DNA of 64,000 bases from Ramlibacter tataouinensis TTB310 (lineage in GTDB: Bacteria; Pseudomonadota; Gammaproteobacteria; Burkholderiales; Burkholderiaceae_C). A program made the translations under genes and the position numbers. Under the pieces are notes generated by a model. That model saw only the letters and a list, made by a program, of their open reading frames with translations, was not told the origin of the DNA and searched no databases. The DNA lies in assembly GCF_000215705.1 (NCBI RefSeq), contig NC_015677.1, forward strand, positions 1-64,000, written 5' to 3'. Position 1 is the first letter of the stretch. Each line of letters opens with the position of its first letter. Of the stretch, positions 29,219 to 38,418 are shown in pieces.

Positions 29219-30196
29219 TCAGTCGGCGGTGGCGCCCGACTGCTTGACCACCACGGCCCAGCGCTGGATGTCGTTGCGCAGCATGGCCTGCAGCTCCTGC
29301 GGCGAGGTGATGGACACCTCGGCGCCCTGGGCGGCGAACTTCTCGGCCGTGTCCTTCTCCTCCAGGATTTTGTTGATGTCGGCGTTGATCTGCCGCACGA
29401 TGGCCGGCGGCGTGCCGCCGGTGGCGAAGATGGCGAACCAGAAGCTGCTGTCGAAGGCCGGATAGCCCTGCTCGGCGAAGGTGGGGATGTCGCCGAAGGC
29501 GGCCGAGCGCTTGGTGCCGGTGACGGCCAGGCCCTTGAGCGTGCCGGCCTTGATGTGCTGCGACACCGAGGGCAGGCTGGTGAACACCACCTGGATCTGC
29601 CCGGCCAGCAGGTCGGTCAGCGCCGGCGCCGCGCCCTTGTACGGCACGTGGGTCATCTTGACCGAGGCCGACGAGTTGAACATCTCGCCCAGCAGGTGGT
29701 TGACCGAGCCGTTGCCGGCCGAGCCGAAGGTCACCGGCTGCCGGCCCGCGTAGGCCGCCAGGTCCTTCACGCTGGCGATGGGCAGCCGGGGGTTGGCCAC
29801 GGCGACGAAGGGCACGTTGGCCAGCGTGGCCACGGCGGTGAAGTCGGCCACCGGGTCGAAGGGCAGCTTCTTGTAGATGCTGGGGTTGATGGCGTGCGAG
29901 CCCACGTACGACATCAGCAGCGTGTAGCCATCGCCCGGCGCCTTGGCCACCGCGTCCATGCCGATGTTGCCGCCGGCGCCGGCGCGGTTGTCCACCACCA
30001 CCGGCTGGCCCCACTTTTCGCCGAGCTTCTGGGCCACGATGCGCGCCAGCGCGTCCGAGGCGCCGCCGGGCGACTGCGGCACCACCAGGCGCACCGGCCG
30101 GCTGGGGTAGGCCTGCTGGGCGTGCAGCGAGGGCGCGGCAAAGGGAGCGGCCAGCACGGCCAGGGCCGCGGCGCGCAGGAGCGAGGAGAGCTTCAT
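29219..30196 (-). CDS. Tripartite tricarboxylate transporter substrate-binding protein (Bug/TctC family)
   Basis: The 325-aa protein has a clear signal peptide ending SLHAQ and the Bug-family pattern YPSRPVRLVVPQSPGG, NRAGAGGNIG and VPYKGAAPALTDLLAGQ. It binds a carboxylated solute in the periplasm. The membrane subunits TctA/TctB are not in this window, which is common for betaproteobacteria, where dozens of orphan Bug proteins exist. It starts the three-gene minus-strand cluster with the dioxygenase and CMD protein. Confidence 0.92.
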   Translation of the reverse strand: MKLSSLLRAAALAVLAAPFAAPSLHAQQAYPSRPVRLVVPQSPGGASDALARIVAQKLGEKWGQPVVVDNRAGAGGNIGMDAVAKAPGDGYTLLMSYVGSHAINPSIYKKLPFDPVADFTAVATLANVPFVAVANPRLPIASVKDLAAYAGRQPVTFGSAGNGSVNHLLGEMFNSSASVKMTHVPYKGAAPALTDLLAGQIQVVFTSLPSVSQHIKAGTLKGLAVTGTKRSAAFGDIPTFAEQGYPAFDSSFWFAIFATGGTPPAIVRQINADINKILEEKDTAEKFAAQGAEVSITSPQELQAMLRNDIQRWAVVVKQSGATAD

Positions 30197-30369
30197 GAAG
30201 GGCCTTTTGTCTCTTGGGGGAGCGCGTATTTTCGCTTTCGGCCCGACAGCCCAGCATGGGGCTTGCCACTAGGCGCCGCGCCTGGCTCGACAACGCTAGC
30301 GCCGATGTCCGACACGGCGGCCCCAAGGCGGCTTTGAGAATGGCCGGCTCCGTCCACCAAGGCCAGCCC

Positions 30370-30921
30370 ATGTCCGCCAGCCAGCCCCTGCATGCCCGCA
30401 ACACCGAGGCGCCGCCCGCGCGCCACCGCATCCGCCTGCGCATCAACGGCGCGCCCTATGTGCTCAACGTCGAGCCCTGGGTCACGCTGCTGGACCTGCT
30501 GCGCGACAAGCTGGACATCACCGGCCCCAAGAAGGGCTGCGACCACGGCCAGTGCGGCGCCTGCACGGTGCTGGATGGCGGCGAGCGCATCGTCTCCTGC
30601 CTGACCCTGGCGGTGATGCGCGACGGCGCCGAGATCACCACGGTGGAAGGCCTGGCGCCCGCCACCGCGCCGGTGGCCGAGCTGCACCCGCTGCAGCAGG
30701 CCTTCATGCGGCACGATGCCTTCCAGTGCGGCTACTGCACGCCGGGGCAGATCTGCTCGGCGGTGGGGCTGATCAACGAAGGGCGGGCACGCACCCTGGA
30801 CGACGTGCGCGAGCTCATGAGCGGCAACGTCTGCCGCTGCGGCGCCTACGTGCAGATCGCGCGTGCCGTGGCCGAGGTGGCGCTGGCCGGCGGGCAGCAG
30901 CAACAGGAGGCCGGCGCATGA
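30370..30921 (+). CDS. 2Fe-2S subunit of a molybdenum hydroxylase (PaoA-like)
   Basis: The 183-aa protein has the plant-type [2Fe-2S] motif GCDHGQCGACTV and a second cluster in CGYCTPGQIC with CRC, as in xanthine dehydrogenase-type small subunits. It carries no twin-arginine signal from the chosen ATG at 30370, so it would be cytoplasmic; longer starts at 30340 or 30214 do not add an RR signal. It relays electrons from the Mo site to FAD. It overlaps the next gene by four bases. Confidence 0.88.
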   Translation: MSASQPLHARNTEAPPARHRIRLRINGAPYVLNVEPWVTLLDLLRDKLDITGPKKGCDHGQCGACTVLDGGERIVSCLTLAVMRDGAEITTVEGLAPATAPVAELHPLQQAFMRHDAFQCGYCTPGQICSAVGLINEGRARTLDDVRELMSGNVCRCGAYVQIARAVAEVALAGGQQQQEAGA

Positions 30922-31976
30922 ATAACTTCAGCTACAGCCTGGCGCCCGAGGTGGATGGGGCGCTGGAGCAGATCGGCGAGGGGCCGGGTTCCACCACCGC
31001 GGAGGGGTTCGCCAAGTTCATCGCCGGCGGAACCAACCTGCTGGACCTGATGAAGGAGAACGTGATGCGGCCGCGCCAGCTGGTGGACATCAACCGGCTG
31101 CCGCTGGCCGGGATCACCGAGCTGCCCGATGGCGGGCTGCGCCTGGGCGCGACGGCGCGCAACGCGCACACCGCCTGGCACCCGCTGGTACGCGAGCGCT
31201 ACCCCCTGCTGTCGGCCGCCATCCTGGCCGCGGCCTCGCCCCAGGTGCGCAACATGGCCAGCAATGGCGGCAACCTGCTGCAGCGCACCCGCTGCTACTA
31301 CTTCTACGATTCGCAGGTGCCGTGCAACAAGCGCGAGCCCGGCACCGGCTGCCCGCCGCGCGAGGGCGGCTTGGCGCGGCAGCACGCCATCCTGGGCGCC
31401 AGCGAGCACTGCGTGGCCACCCACCCGTCGGACATGGCGGTGGCCCTGGCCGCGCTGGACGCGGTGGTGCAGGTGCGCTCGCCGCGCGGCGGGCGGTCCA
31501 TCCCGATCCTGGAGTTCCACCGCCTGCCGGGCGACCGGCCCGACATCGACACCACGCTGGCGCACGACGAGCTGATCACCTCCATCGACCTGCCGCCGGC
31601 CGCCGGCTTCGCGGCGCACAGCAGCTACCTCAAGATCCGCGAACGCGCCTCCTATGCCTTCGCGCTGGTGTCGGTGGCGGCGGCGCTGGAGCTGGAGGAG
31701 GACGGCCGCACGGTGCGCACTGCGCGCATCGCCGTCGGCGGCGTGGCGCACAAGCCCTGGCGCGACCTGGCGGCCGAGTCGCTGCTGGCCGGCCAGCCGG
31801 CCACGGCCGAGGCCTTCGGCGCGGCGGCGCAGGACGTGCTCAAGGGCGCGCAGGCCTGCGGCGAGGGCCCGGGCAGCAATGCCTTCAAGATCCCGCTGGC
31901 GCGCCGCGCCGTCGTGCGCGCGCTGCAGATGGCCACGCGCGGCATCCTGAGCAACACCGGGGAGGACCGCGCATGA
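30918..31976 (+). CDS. FAD-binding subunit of a molybdenum hydroxylase (PaoB-like)
   Basis: The 352-aa protein has the FAD-binding loop FIAGGTNLLDLMKENV and a cysteine-rich insert CYYFYDSQVPCNKREPGTGC, which in PaoB holds an extra [4Fe-4S] cluster. It links the iron-sulfur subunit with the electron acceptor. It overlaps both neighbours by ATGA, so the three subunits are translationally coupled. Confidence 0.9.
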   Translation: MNNFSYSLAPEVDGALEQIGEGPGSTTAEGFAKFIAGGTNLLDLMKENVMRPRQLVDINRLPLAGITELPDGGLRLGATARNAHTAWHPLVRERYPLLSAAILAAASPQVRNMASNGGNLLQRTRCYYFYDSQVPCNKREPGTGCPPREGGLARQHAILGASEHCVATHPSDMAVALAALDAVVQVRSPRGGRSIPILEFHRLPGDRPDIDTTLAHDELITSIDLPPAAGFAAHSSYLKIRERASYAFALVSVAAALELEEDGRTVRTARIAVGGVAHKPWRDLAAESLLAGQPATAEAFGAAAQDVLKGAQACGEGPGSNAFKIPLARRAVVRALQMATRGILSNTGEDRA

Positions 31977-34360
31977 AAGTCCTGGAAGCCAGCATCGAGG
32001 CCCGCCAGCGGGACGTGCAGCCGGTGGCCGAGCCGGGCACCGGCCACGTGAAGACCGGCCAGGGCACGCCGCGCGTGGACGGCCGGGCCAAGGTGACGGG
32101 AGGGGCGCGCTACGCGGCCGAGCACGTCGCGCCCGACATGCTGTTCGGCGTGGTGGTGTGCAGCGGCGTCGCGCGCGGGCGCATCCGCCAGCTGCACCTG
32201 GGCGAGGCCCTGGCCGCGCCCGGCGTGGTGGAGATCCTGTGGCACGGCAACCGGCCGCGCATGCGCAAGCTGGGCCTGTTCTACAAGGACATGACCTCGC
32301 CCTCGGGCACGCCGTTCAAGCCGCTGTACGACGACCGCGTGCTGTACAGCGGCCAGCCGATCGCGCTGGTGGTGGCGCGCACCTTCGAGGAGGCGCGCTA
32401 CGCCTCGTCGCTGGTGCGGGCCGATTACGAGGAGGAGCCGCACGAGACCAACCTGCTGGAGAACCTGCACCGCGCCCGCGAGCCGCGGCGCATGAAGGCG
32501 GGCTTTTCCGCGCCGCCCGGGCCCACCGGGCAGGCCGACTCGGCCTTCGCGGCCGCGCCGGTGCAGGTGGACATGCACTTCCACCACGGCGTGGAGCACC
32601 ACAACCCGCTGGAGATGCATGCCAGCACGGTGCTGTTCGAGCCCGACGGCCACATGGTGGTGTACGACAAGACGCAGAGCTCGATCAACAGCCGCTCGGC
32701 GATCTCGCGCGCCTTCGGCATCCCGGCCAGGAAGCTCACCGTGAAGAACCCCTTCGTGGGCGGCGCCTTCGGCTCGGGGCTGCGGCCGCAGTACCAGCTG
32801 TACCTGGCGGTGATGGCGGCGCTGCGGCTGGAGCAGCCGGTCCGCGTGGTGCTGACGCGCCAGCAGATGTTCAGCTTCGGGCACCGGCCCGAGACCTGGC
32901 AGCACGTGCAGCTGGCCGCCGAGCGCGACGGCACGCTCAAGGCCATCATCCACGAATGCATCCACGAGACCTCCCGCTTCGAGGACTACGTGGAGGTGGT
33001 GGTCAACTGGTCGGGGCAGCTGTACAAGTGCGACAACGTCCGCCTGCGCTACGAGGTGGTGAGCCTGGACCAGTACACGCCTCTGGACATGCGCGCGCCC
33101 GGCGCGGCGCACGGCGTGCATGCGCTGGAGGTCGCTATGGACGAGCTCTCCTATGCGCTGAAGATGGACCCGCTGGCCCTGCGCCTGAAGAACTACACCG
33201 ACGTCGACCCGGCCGGCGGCACGCCCTATTCGACCAAGGAGCTGCGCGCCTGCTACGAGCAGGGCGCCCGGCGCTTCGGCTGGGAGCGGCGCAACCCGCA
33301 GCCGCGCTCCTTGCAGGAAGGCGGCGAGCTGGTCGGCTGGGGCATGGCCACCGGGCAATGGGACGCGCTGCAGATGCTCGCGCGCGTGCGCGCCGTGCTG
33401 CATCCCGATGGGCGCCTGGTGCTGTCCAGCGCGGCCAGCGACATCGGCACCGGCAGCTACACGGCGTTCAGCCAGCTGGGCGCCGAGGCCATGGGCCTGC
33501 CGATGGAGAACGTGGCTTTCCAGCTGGGCGACTCGACGCTGCCGTTCGCGCCCGTCGAGGGCGGCTCCTCGCACGTGGCCACCATCGGCTCGGCCATCGT
33601 CGGCGTGTGCGAGCGGCTGCAGCGCAAGCTGTGGAGCATCGCCCGCGTGATGCCGGACTCGCCGTTCCGCGACTCGGCCCGCTCGGACGAGGTGCTGCTG
33701 CTGCACGGCGAGATGCGCTGGAAGCGCGCCGACGGCCAGGCCGAGCCGGCGCCGGCGGGCGCCCTGCCCCTGGCCGACCTGCTGGCCTGGTGGGGCCGGC
33801 CCATCGAGGAGAGCTACTTCCAGCTGCCCAACAAGCTGCAGCAGCGCAAGCACGTGTGCGCCACGCACTCGGCCGTGTTCTGCGAGGTGCGGGTGGACGA
33901 GGAGTTCGGCACCGTGCGGGTGACGCGCGTGGTCAGCGCCGTGGCGGCCGGCCGCATCGTCAACGAGACCACGGCCCGCAGCCAGGTGATGGGCGGGGTG
34001 GTCTGGGGCATCAGCCAGGCGCTGCACGAGGAGACCCACACCGACCACCGGCTGGGCCGCTTCATGAACCACAACCTCAGCGAGTACCACGTGGCCATCA
34101 ACGCCGACGTGCAGGACATCGACGTGGTCTTCGTGCCGGAGGACGACCGCGTGGTCAGCCGCATCGGCGCCAAGGGCGTGGGCGAGATCGGCATCGTGGG
34201 CGTGGCCGCGGCGATCAGCAACGCGATCTACCATGCCACCGGCCGGCGGGTGCGCAGCACGCCCATGACGCCGGACAAGGTGATGGCGCCCGGCGACGGC
34301 TGGGAGGCAGGTGATGCCGCGGTCGGCATCGATCCGGGGACCGGGCGGTTCCGCCGGTGA
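31973..34360 (+). CDS. Molybdopterin-binding catalytic subunit (PaoC-like aldehyde oxidoreductase)
   Basis: The 795-aa protein is the large catalytic subunit of a xanthine oxidase-family enzyme. Cofactor-binding segments include VGGAFGSGLRPQ, and the catalytic glutamate is in GAKGVGEIG near the C-terminus. The set most resembles PaoABC aldehyde oxidases, which detoxify aromatic aldehydes, but the substrate is not proven. No maturation gene (PaoD) is in the window. It ends three bases from a convergent small gene. Confidence 0.88.
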   Translation: MKVLEASIEARQRDVQPVAEPGTGHVKTGQGTPRVDGRAKVTGGARYAAEHVAPDMLFGVVVCSGVARGRIRQLHLGEALAAPGVVEILWHGNRPRMRKLGLFYKDMTSPSGTPFKPLYDDRVLYSGQPIALVVARTFEEARYASSLVRADYEEEPHETNLLENLHRAREPRRMKAGFSAPPGPTGQADSAFAAAPVQVDMHFHHGVEHHNPLEMHASTVLFEPDGHMVVYDKTQSSINSRSAISRAFGIPARKLTVKNPFVGGAFGSGLRPQYQLYLAVMAALRLEQPVRVVLTRQQMFSFGHRPETWQHVQLAAERDGTLKAIIHECIHETSRFEDYVEVVVNWSGQLYKCDNVRLRYEVVSLDQYTPLDMRAPGAAHGVHALEVAMDELSYALKMDPLALRLKNYTDVDPAGGTPYSTKELRACYEQGARRFGWERRNPQPRSLQEGGELVGWGMATGQWDALQMLARVRAVLHPDGRLVLSSAASDIGTGSYTAFSQLGAEAMGLPMENVAFQLGDSTLPFAPVEGGSSHVATIGSAIVGVCERLQRKLWSIARVMPDSPFRDSARSDEVLLLHGEMRWKRADGQAEPAPAGALPLADLLAWWGRPIEESYFQLPNKLQQRKHVCATHSAVFCEVRVDEEFGTVRVTRVVSAVAAGRIVNETTARSQVMGGVVWGISQALHEETHTDHRLGRFMNHNLSEYHVAINADVQDIDVVFVPEDDRVVSRIGAKGVGEIGIVGVAAAISNAIYHATGRRVRSTPMTPDKVMAPGDGWEAGDAAVGIDPGTGRFRR

Positions 34361-34362
34361 CG

Positions 34363-34632
34363 CTATTTGTTGGTGTGCAGCTTCTGGTGCTGCGTGCCGC
34401 CCTTTTGCCCGCTGGGGCCGGCGGTCTTGATGCTGGCCGGGCTCTCGGTCTTGCGGCCCAGCGGCGTGCTGCGGCCGGTGCGGGGACGATCGGCCACCAC
34501 GCGCGGCGGCTCCTTGACGTCCTTCTTCTTGACGGTCTTCCTGCGCTCCTCCTCCTCGATCAGCGTGGCGGGAGCGGCCACGGGCGCGCCGCGGGGCGGC
34601 TGGGTGGGACGGGAGCGGGTGGCGGCGGCCAT
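34363..34632 (-). CDS. Small basic hydrophilic protein
   Basis: An 89-aa protein starting MAAATRSRPTQPPRG is rich in Arg, Lys, Pro and Thr, and is probably disordered. A GCCTACAG motif lies 71 bases upstream with CAGTAT nearer the gene, the same arrangement as in front of the DUF3072 gene. It converges on the molybdenum hydroxylase. Function unknown. Confidence 0.6.
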   Translation of the reverse strand: MAAATRSRPTQPPRGAPVAAPATLIEEEERRKTVKKKDVKEPPRVVADRPRTGRSTPLGRKTESPASIKTAGPSGQKGGTQHQKLHTNK

Positions 34633-34702
34633 GGGGTGCCTCTTTCGGTCGGCGTGAAGTAACAGCTTGCAGCTGCCAGTATGGCGCCTGGCCGGACAAT
34701 GG

Positions 34703-34710
34703 CTGTAGGC
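34703..34710 (-). promoter_or_regulatory. GCCTACAG motif upstream of small basic protein
   Basis: GCCTACAG on the minus strand, followed 20 bases later by ATACTG (34677-34682), precedes the gene starting at 34632. The same two elements, 21 bases apart, precede the DUF3072 gene. Confidence 0.4.
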
Positions 34711-34779
34711 CATGGTCGCGCCTGCCGTGCGCCGCGGTCTGGCACGGCTGTTTCGCCGATCCGCCCCCGCCGGCGGCGG

Positions 34780-36783
34780 CTACGCCGGCTGGCCGCCGGC
34801 TGCCTCGATGGCGCGGTCCAGCGCCGCCAGGTCGGGCGGCTTGGGCAGGTGGGTGTCGTAGCCGGCCTCGCGGCAGCGGCGGCGCGCCTGTTCGTCGGCA
34901 TAGCCGGACAGCGCGATCAGCCGGGTGCCGGCCAGTGCCGGCTCCTGGCGCAGGGCGCGCGCCAGCGCATAGCCGTCCACCTCGCCGGGCAGGCCCAGGT
35001 CGGAGATCACCACGTCCGGCCGCAGCGCCCGGGCCGCGGCGACGCCGCTGCGGCCGTCGTGCGCGACCTCCACCTGGTGGCCGCCCAGCTGCAGCAGCTC
35101 GCCCAGGGTGGCGGCGGCATCGGGGTTGTCCTCCACCACCAGGATGCGGCGCGCCTGCGGCTCGGCCGGCCGCGCTTCGCCGCGCGGCACGGCGGGCGGC
35201 TGCTCGGGGCTGAGCGGGATGCGCAGGGTGAAGCTGGCGCCCTGGCCGGGGCCGGCGCTTTCGGCGCTGACGCTGCCGCCGTGCAGCTCGGCCAGGCCCT
35301 TGGTCAGCGCCAGGCCCAGGCCCAGGCCGCCCTGGGTGCGCGCACTGTCCTGGGCCGCCTGCTCGAAGGGATCGAACAGGCGCCCCAGCAGCTCCGGCGG
35401 CAGGCCGACGCCGGTGTCCTGGACGGTGAGCAGGGCGCTGCGCCCGGCCTCGTCGACGGCGGTGCGCACGCGCACCGTGCCCGGCCCGTTGGTGAAGCGG
35501 GCCGCATTGGTCAGCAGGTTGCCCAGCATCTGCGCCAGGCGCACGGGGTCGCCTTCCACCCAGGCCGGGCCGGGCGGCTGGTGCAGCTCCAGCTGCTGGC
35601 CGGCCGCCTGCAGGCTGGCGCGGTAGTCCTCGGCGGTCTGGCGCGCGATGGCGGCCAGGTCGCAGCGTTCCTTGCGCAGCGTGAGCTTGCCGCGGGCGAT
35701 GCGCGAGACGTCCAGCAGGTCGTCGATCAGCCGCACCATGTGCGCCACCTGGCGCGCGATGACGTCGCGGGCGCGCTCCACGCGCGGCTCGGGCTGCGCG
35801 ACGCGCTTGAGGATCTCCACCGCGTTGCGCACCGGCGCCAGCGGGTTGCGCAGCTCGTGCGCCAGCACGGAGATGAACTCGTCCTTGCGCCGGTCGGCCT
35901 GGCGCAGGGCTTCCTCGGCCTGGTGCTGGGCGTGGATGTCGGTGTTGGTGCCGAACCAGCTGACGATGCGGCCGGCGCGGTCGCGCAGCGGGAAGGCGCG
36001 CGAGAGGAACCAGCGGTACTCGCCGTCATGGCGGCGCAGCGGGAAGGTGTCCTCCCAGGGTTCGCCGGTGCCCATGTGGCGGCGGAACTTGGCGAGCACC
36101 CGGTCCATGTGCTCCGGGTGGTGCACCTGCCGCCAGTCCGACGCCTTCATCTGCTCGCTGGTGGTGCCGGTGTACTCGAACCAGCGGCGGTTGTACCAGC
36201 GGATGAAGCCGGTCTCGTCGGTCATCCAGGCCAGCTGCGCGATGTTGTCGGACAGGGTGCGGAACATGGCGTCGCTCTCGCCCGCGGCCGCCCGCGCCGC
36301 CAGCAGCAGGGCCTTGTCGGCCTCGGCCTGCCGCGCCGCCTCGCGCGCCTGCTGCTCGCGCCGGGCCAGCTCGTCCCGGGCGGCGATCAGGTCCTCGCGC
36401 TCGCGCAGCAGCAGGTGCAGGGCGCGGTGGCGCGTGTCGATCAGCCAGCTGAACACCAGCGCGTACAGCAGGAACACGCCCAGCCGCACCCACTCGACGG
36501 GGTTCTGCGGCACCGCGTCGAACCGCGGCGCCACGAACAGCCACTCGCCGAACAGCGCGCACAGCAGCGTGGCCAGCAGGGCCGGGGCGAAGCCGAAGTA
36601 CCAGCAGGTCAGCAGGGGCGCGGCCAGCAGGACCAGCAGGGGCACCTGGCCCTGGAGCACCGGCTCCAGCGCCAGCCGCAGCAGGATGAAGGCGGCGCTG
36701 ATGGCGGCCGCGGCGCCATAGGGGCGCAGGCCCGCGGTGCGCCAGGGCGCCCTGGCCGGGGGATGGAAGATCTGAAGAGCCAT
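34780..36783 (-). CDS. Hybrid sensor histidine kinase/response regulator
   Basis: The 667-aa protein has an N-terminal membrane region of about four helices similar to the KdpD/DUF4118 sensor (residues 25-115), a coiled coil (about 125-165), a PAS domain (about 175-300), HisKA with phospho-accepting His in VLAHELRNPLAP, HATPase motifs LTNAARF and GLGLGLAL, and a C-terminal receiver with Asp in VVISDLGLPG. It autophosphorylates and probably passes the phosphate to its own receiver. No separate regulator is adjacent. Signal unknown. Confidence 0.9.
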   Translation of the reverse strand: MALQIFHPPARAPWRTAGLRPYGAAAAISAAFILLRLALEPVLQGQVPLLVLLAAPLLTCWYFGFAPALLATLLCALFGEWLFVAPRFDAVPQNPVEWVRLGVFLLYALVFSWLIDTRHRALHLLLREREDLIAARDELARREQQAREAARQAEADKALLLAARAAAGESDAMFRTLSDNIAQLAWMTDETGFIRWYNRRWFEYTGTTSEQMKASDWRQVHHPEHMDRVLAKFRRHMGTGEPWEDTFPLRRHDGEYRWFLSRAFPLRDRAGRIVSWFGTNTDIHAQHQAEEALRQADRRKDEFISVLAHELRNPLAPVRNAVEILKRVAQPEPRVERARDVIARQVAHMVRLIDDLLDVSRIARGKLTLRKERCDLAAIARQTAEDYRASLQAAGQQLELHQPPGPAWVEGDPVRLAQMLGNLLTNAARFTNGPGTVRVRTAVDEAGRSALLTVQDTGVGLPPELLGRLFDPFEQAAQDSARTQGGLGLGLALTKGLAELHGGSVSAESAGPGQGASFTLRIPLSPEQPPAVPRGEARPAEPQARRILVVEDNPDAAATLGELLQLGGHQVEVAHDGRSGVAAARALRPDVVISDLGLPGEVDGYALARALRQEPALAGTRLIALSGYADEQARRRCREAGYDTHLPKPPDLAALDRAIEAAGGQPA

Positions 36784-36888
36784 GCAACCGAAGAGAACGG
36801 ACGCGCCACATCCTCGGCCCAAACATGACCGGCCGGTCTGCTCAGCCGTGCAACAAAAGGGCTGCGCGGGTAAGAGGCTGCATCGGGC

Positions 36889-37239
36889 TCAGGCGCCCGG
36901 ATAACCGCTGGCCACGGTGTTCTGCTCGGCGGCGCTGGCGCGCTCGGCCTGTTCGGCGTTGGGGCGTTCGCCGCCGCCGCTGCTGCCGTCGCTACTGACA
37001 TTGCGGCCGTTCTGGCTGCCGTCCTTGCCGCGGCCGGTGCGTTCCTGCAACTCGTCGATGCGGCGTGAGGCCTGCGCCTTGCTGAGGTTCTCGTCGAACG
37101 GCTCCCTGGCTTCCTCGCTCAGGGTCTTGAGGTAGGAGCGCTGGGCGCCGGTCATGGGCTCGTCGCCGGTGACCCAGTCGGCCGGGTCCTTCTCCATGTT
37201 GCTGTGGTCGGCCTGGGCCTGGGTGCGCTTGTCGGTCAT
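36889..37239 (-). CDS. DUF3072 family protein
   Basis: The 116-aa hydrophilic protein contains the DUF3072 core DPADWVTGDEPMTGAQRSYL and KAQASRRIDELQ. The ATG at 37239 is preceded by AAAGGAAT; an upstream ATG at 37263 lacks this. DUF3072 proteins are short, charged and of unknown function, often near stress genes. A GCCTACAG motif lies 64 bases upstream. Confidence 0.8.
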   Translation of the reverse strand: MTDKRTQAQADHSNMEKDPADWVTGDEPMTGAQRSYLKTLSEEAREPFDENLSKAQASRRIDELQERTGRGKDGSQNGRNVSSDGSSGGGERPNAEQAERASAAEQNTVASGYPGA

Positions 37240-37302
37240 GGCATTCCTTTCGTGCTCGGGCACTGTGCTTATCGACAGTATCCGCAGCCGCCGGCCGCCT
37301 GG

Positions 37303-37310
37303 CTGTAGGC
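37303..37310 (-). promoter_or_regulatory. GCCTACAG motif upstream of DUF3072 gene
   Basis: GCCTACAG on the minus strand, followed 21 bases later by ATACTG (37276-37281). The same layout precedes the small basic protein at 34632, suggesting a shared promoter type. Confidence 0.4.
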
Positions 37311-37384
37311 CGGCTTCGCCTGCGCCTCGATCCTTGTTGCCGGTGCTTGCACTGCGTCACAAGGCATCACGGGCCGCCGGTGCC

Positions 37385-37392
37385 GTCCGACA
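37385..37392 (+). promoter_or_regulatory. GTCCGACA motif upstream of first SDR gene
   Basis: GTCCGACA lies 52 bases before the start at 37445. The flanking sequence CTTGCAC..CACAAG and GACAATGG is conserved upstream of the second SDR gene. Confidence 0.35.
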
Positions 37393-37444
37393 TGGGGCGC
37401 GGAGTTCGCGCTTCGACAATGGGTGGCACTGAAAGCGACCTGCC

Positions 37445-38263
37445 ATGGACAGCACCGAACCCTCCGCACGGCCGCTGGCCGTGGTCACCGGCGCCTCCTC
37501 GGGCATCGGCCTGCACCTGGCGCGCTGTGCCGTGCAGCATGGCTACGACCTGGTGGTGGCGGCCGACCGGCCGCTGGAGGACGCCGTGGCGCAGCTGCGC
37601 GCGCTGGGCTGCCGCAGCGTGCAGGCGCTGCAGGTGGACCTGGCCACGCGCCAGGGCGTCGATGCGGTGTGCGAGGCCACGCAGGGCCGGCCGGTCGACG
37701 CGCTGCTGGCCAATGCCGGCCAGGGCCGCGGCGGCGCCTTCCTCGACCAGGACTTCGCCATCCTGCAGAACGTGATCGACACCAACGTCACCGGCACGCT
37801 GTACCTGGTGCACAGGCTGGCCGGCGCGATGGTGCAGCAAGGGCGCGGGCGCATCCTCGTCACCGGCTCCATCGCCTTCTTCCCCGGCGCGTACAACGCG
37901 GTCTACAACGGCACCAAGGCCTTCATCGATTCCTGGGCGCGCGCGCTGCGCAACGAGATCGGCGACACCGGCGTGACGCTGACGCTGCTGATGCCCGGCC
38001 TGACGGAGAGCGCGTTCTTCCAGCGCGCCGGCATGCTGGACACCAAGCTCGGCGCCGACCTGCCCAAGGACGACCCGGCCGAGGTGGCCCGCGCCGGCTT
38101 CGACGCCCTGCTGCAAGGCCGCTCCGAGATCATCCCCGGCTGGCACAACAAGCTGCAGGCCGCCGGCGCCCAGCTCATGCCGGCGCAGCTGGTGGCCGAG
38201 GCGCACCGCTGGGTGGCCCAGCCGGGTTCCGCCCGGCGCCGCCCGGCCACCGACGGCCGCTGA
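37445..38263 (+). CDS. Short-chain dehydrogenase/reductase, first of a tandem pair
   Basis: The 272-aa protein has the NAD(P)-binding GASSGIG (residues 16-22), LLANAG and the catalytic Ser-Tyr-Lys with YNGTK. It is closely similar to the next gene (38419-39270), and upstream DNA is also conserved, so the two arose by duplication. Substrate unknown; SDRs of this type, located among stress-like small genes, may reduce reactive carbonyls. Confidence 0.85.
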   Translation: MDSTEPSARPLAVVTGASSGIGLHLARCAVQHGYDLVVAADRPLEDAVAQLRALGCRSVQALQVDLATRQGVDAVCEATQGRPVDALLANAGQGRGGAFLDQDFAILQNVIDTNVTGTLYLVHRLAGAMVQQGRGRILVTGSIAFFPGAYNAVYNGTKAFIDSWARALRNEIGDTGVTLTLLMPGLTESAFFQRAGMLDTKLGADLPKDDPAEVARAGFDALLQGRSEIIPGWHNKLQAAGAQLMPAQLVAEAHRWVAQPGSARRRPATDGR

Positions 38264-38346
38264 CGCCGAGCCTGAGCCCCTGGCCTGCGGGGCGCGTGTT
38301 GCGCCGCTTGCACCGCGACACAAGACCGGTGCCGATGGCCGGTGTT

Positions 38347-38354
38347 GTCCGACA
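38347..38354 (+). promoter_or_regulatory. GTCCGACA motif upstream of second SDR gene
   Basis: GTCCGACA lies 64 bases before the start at 38419 and matches the site before the first SDR gene in sequence and position. Confidence 0.35.
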
Positions 38355-38418
38355 GCCCCGCGGATGCCCGCTTTCCACAATGGTCCATTCCCTCAATGCA
38401 TGCAGCAGGAGCACACCC

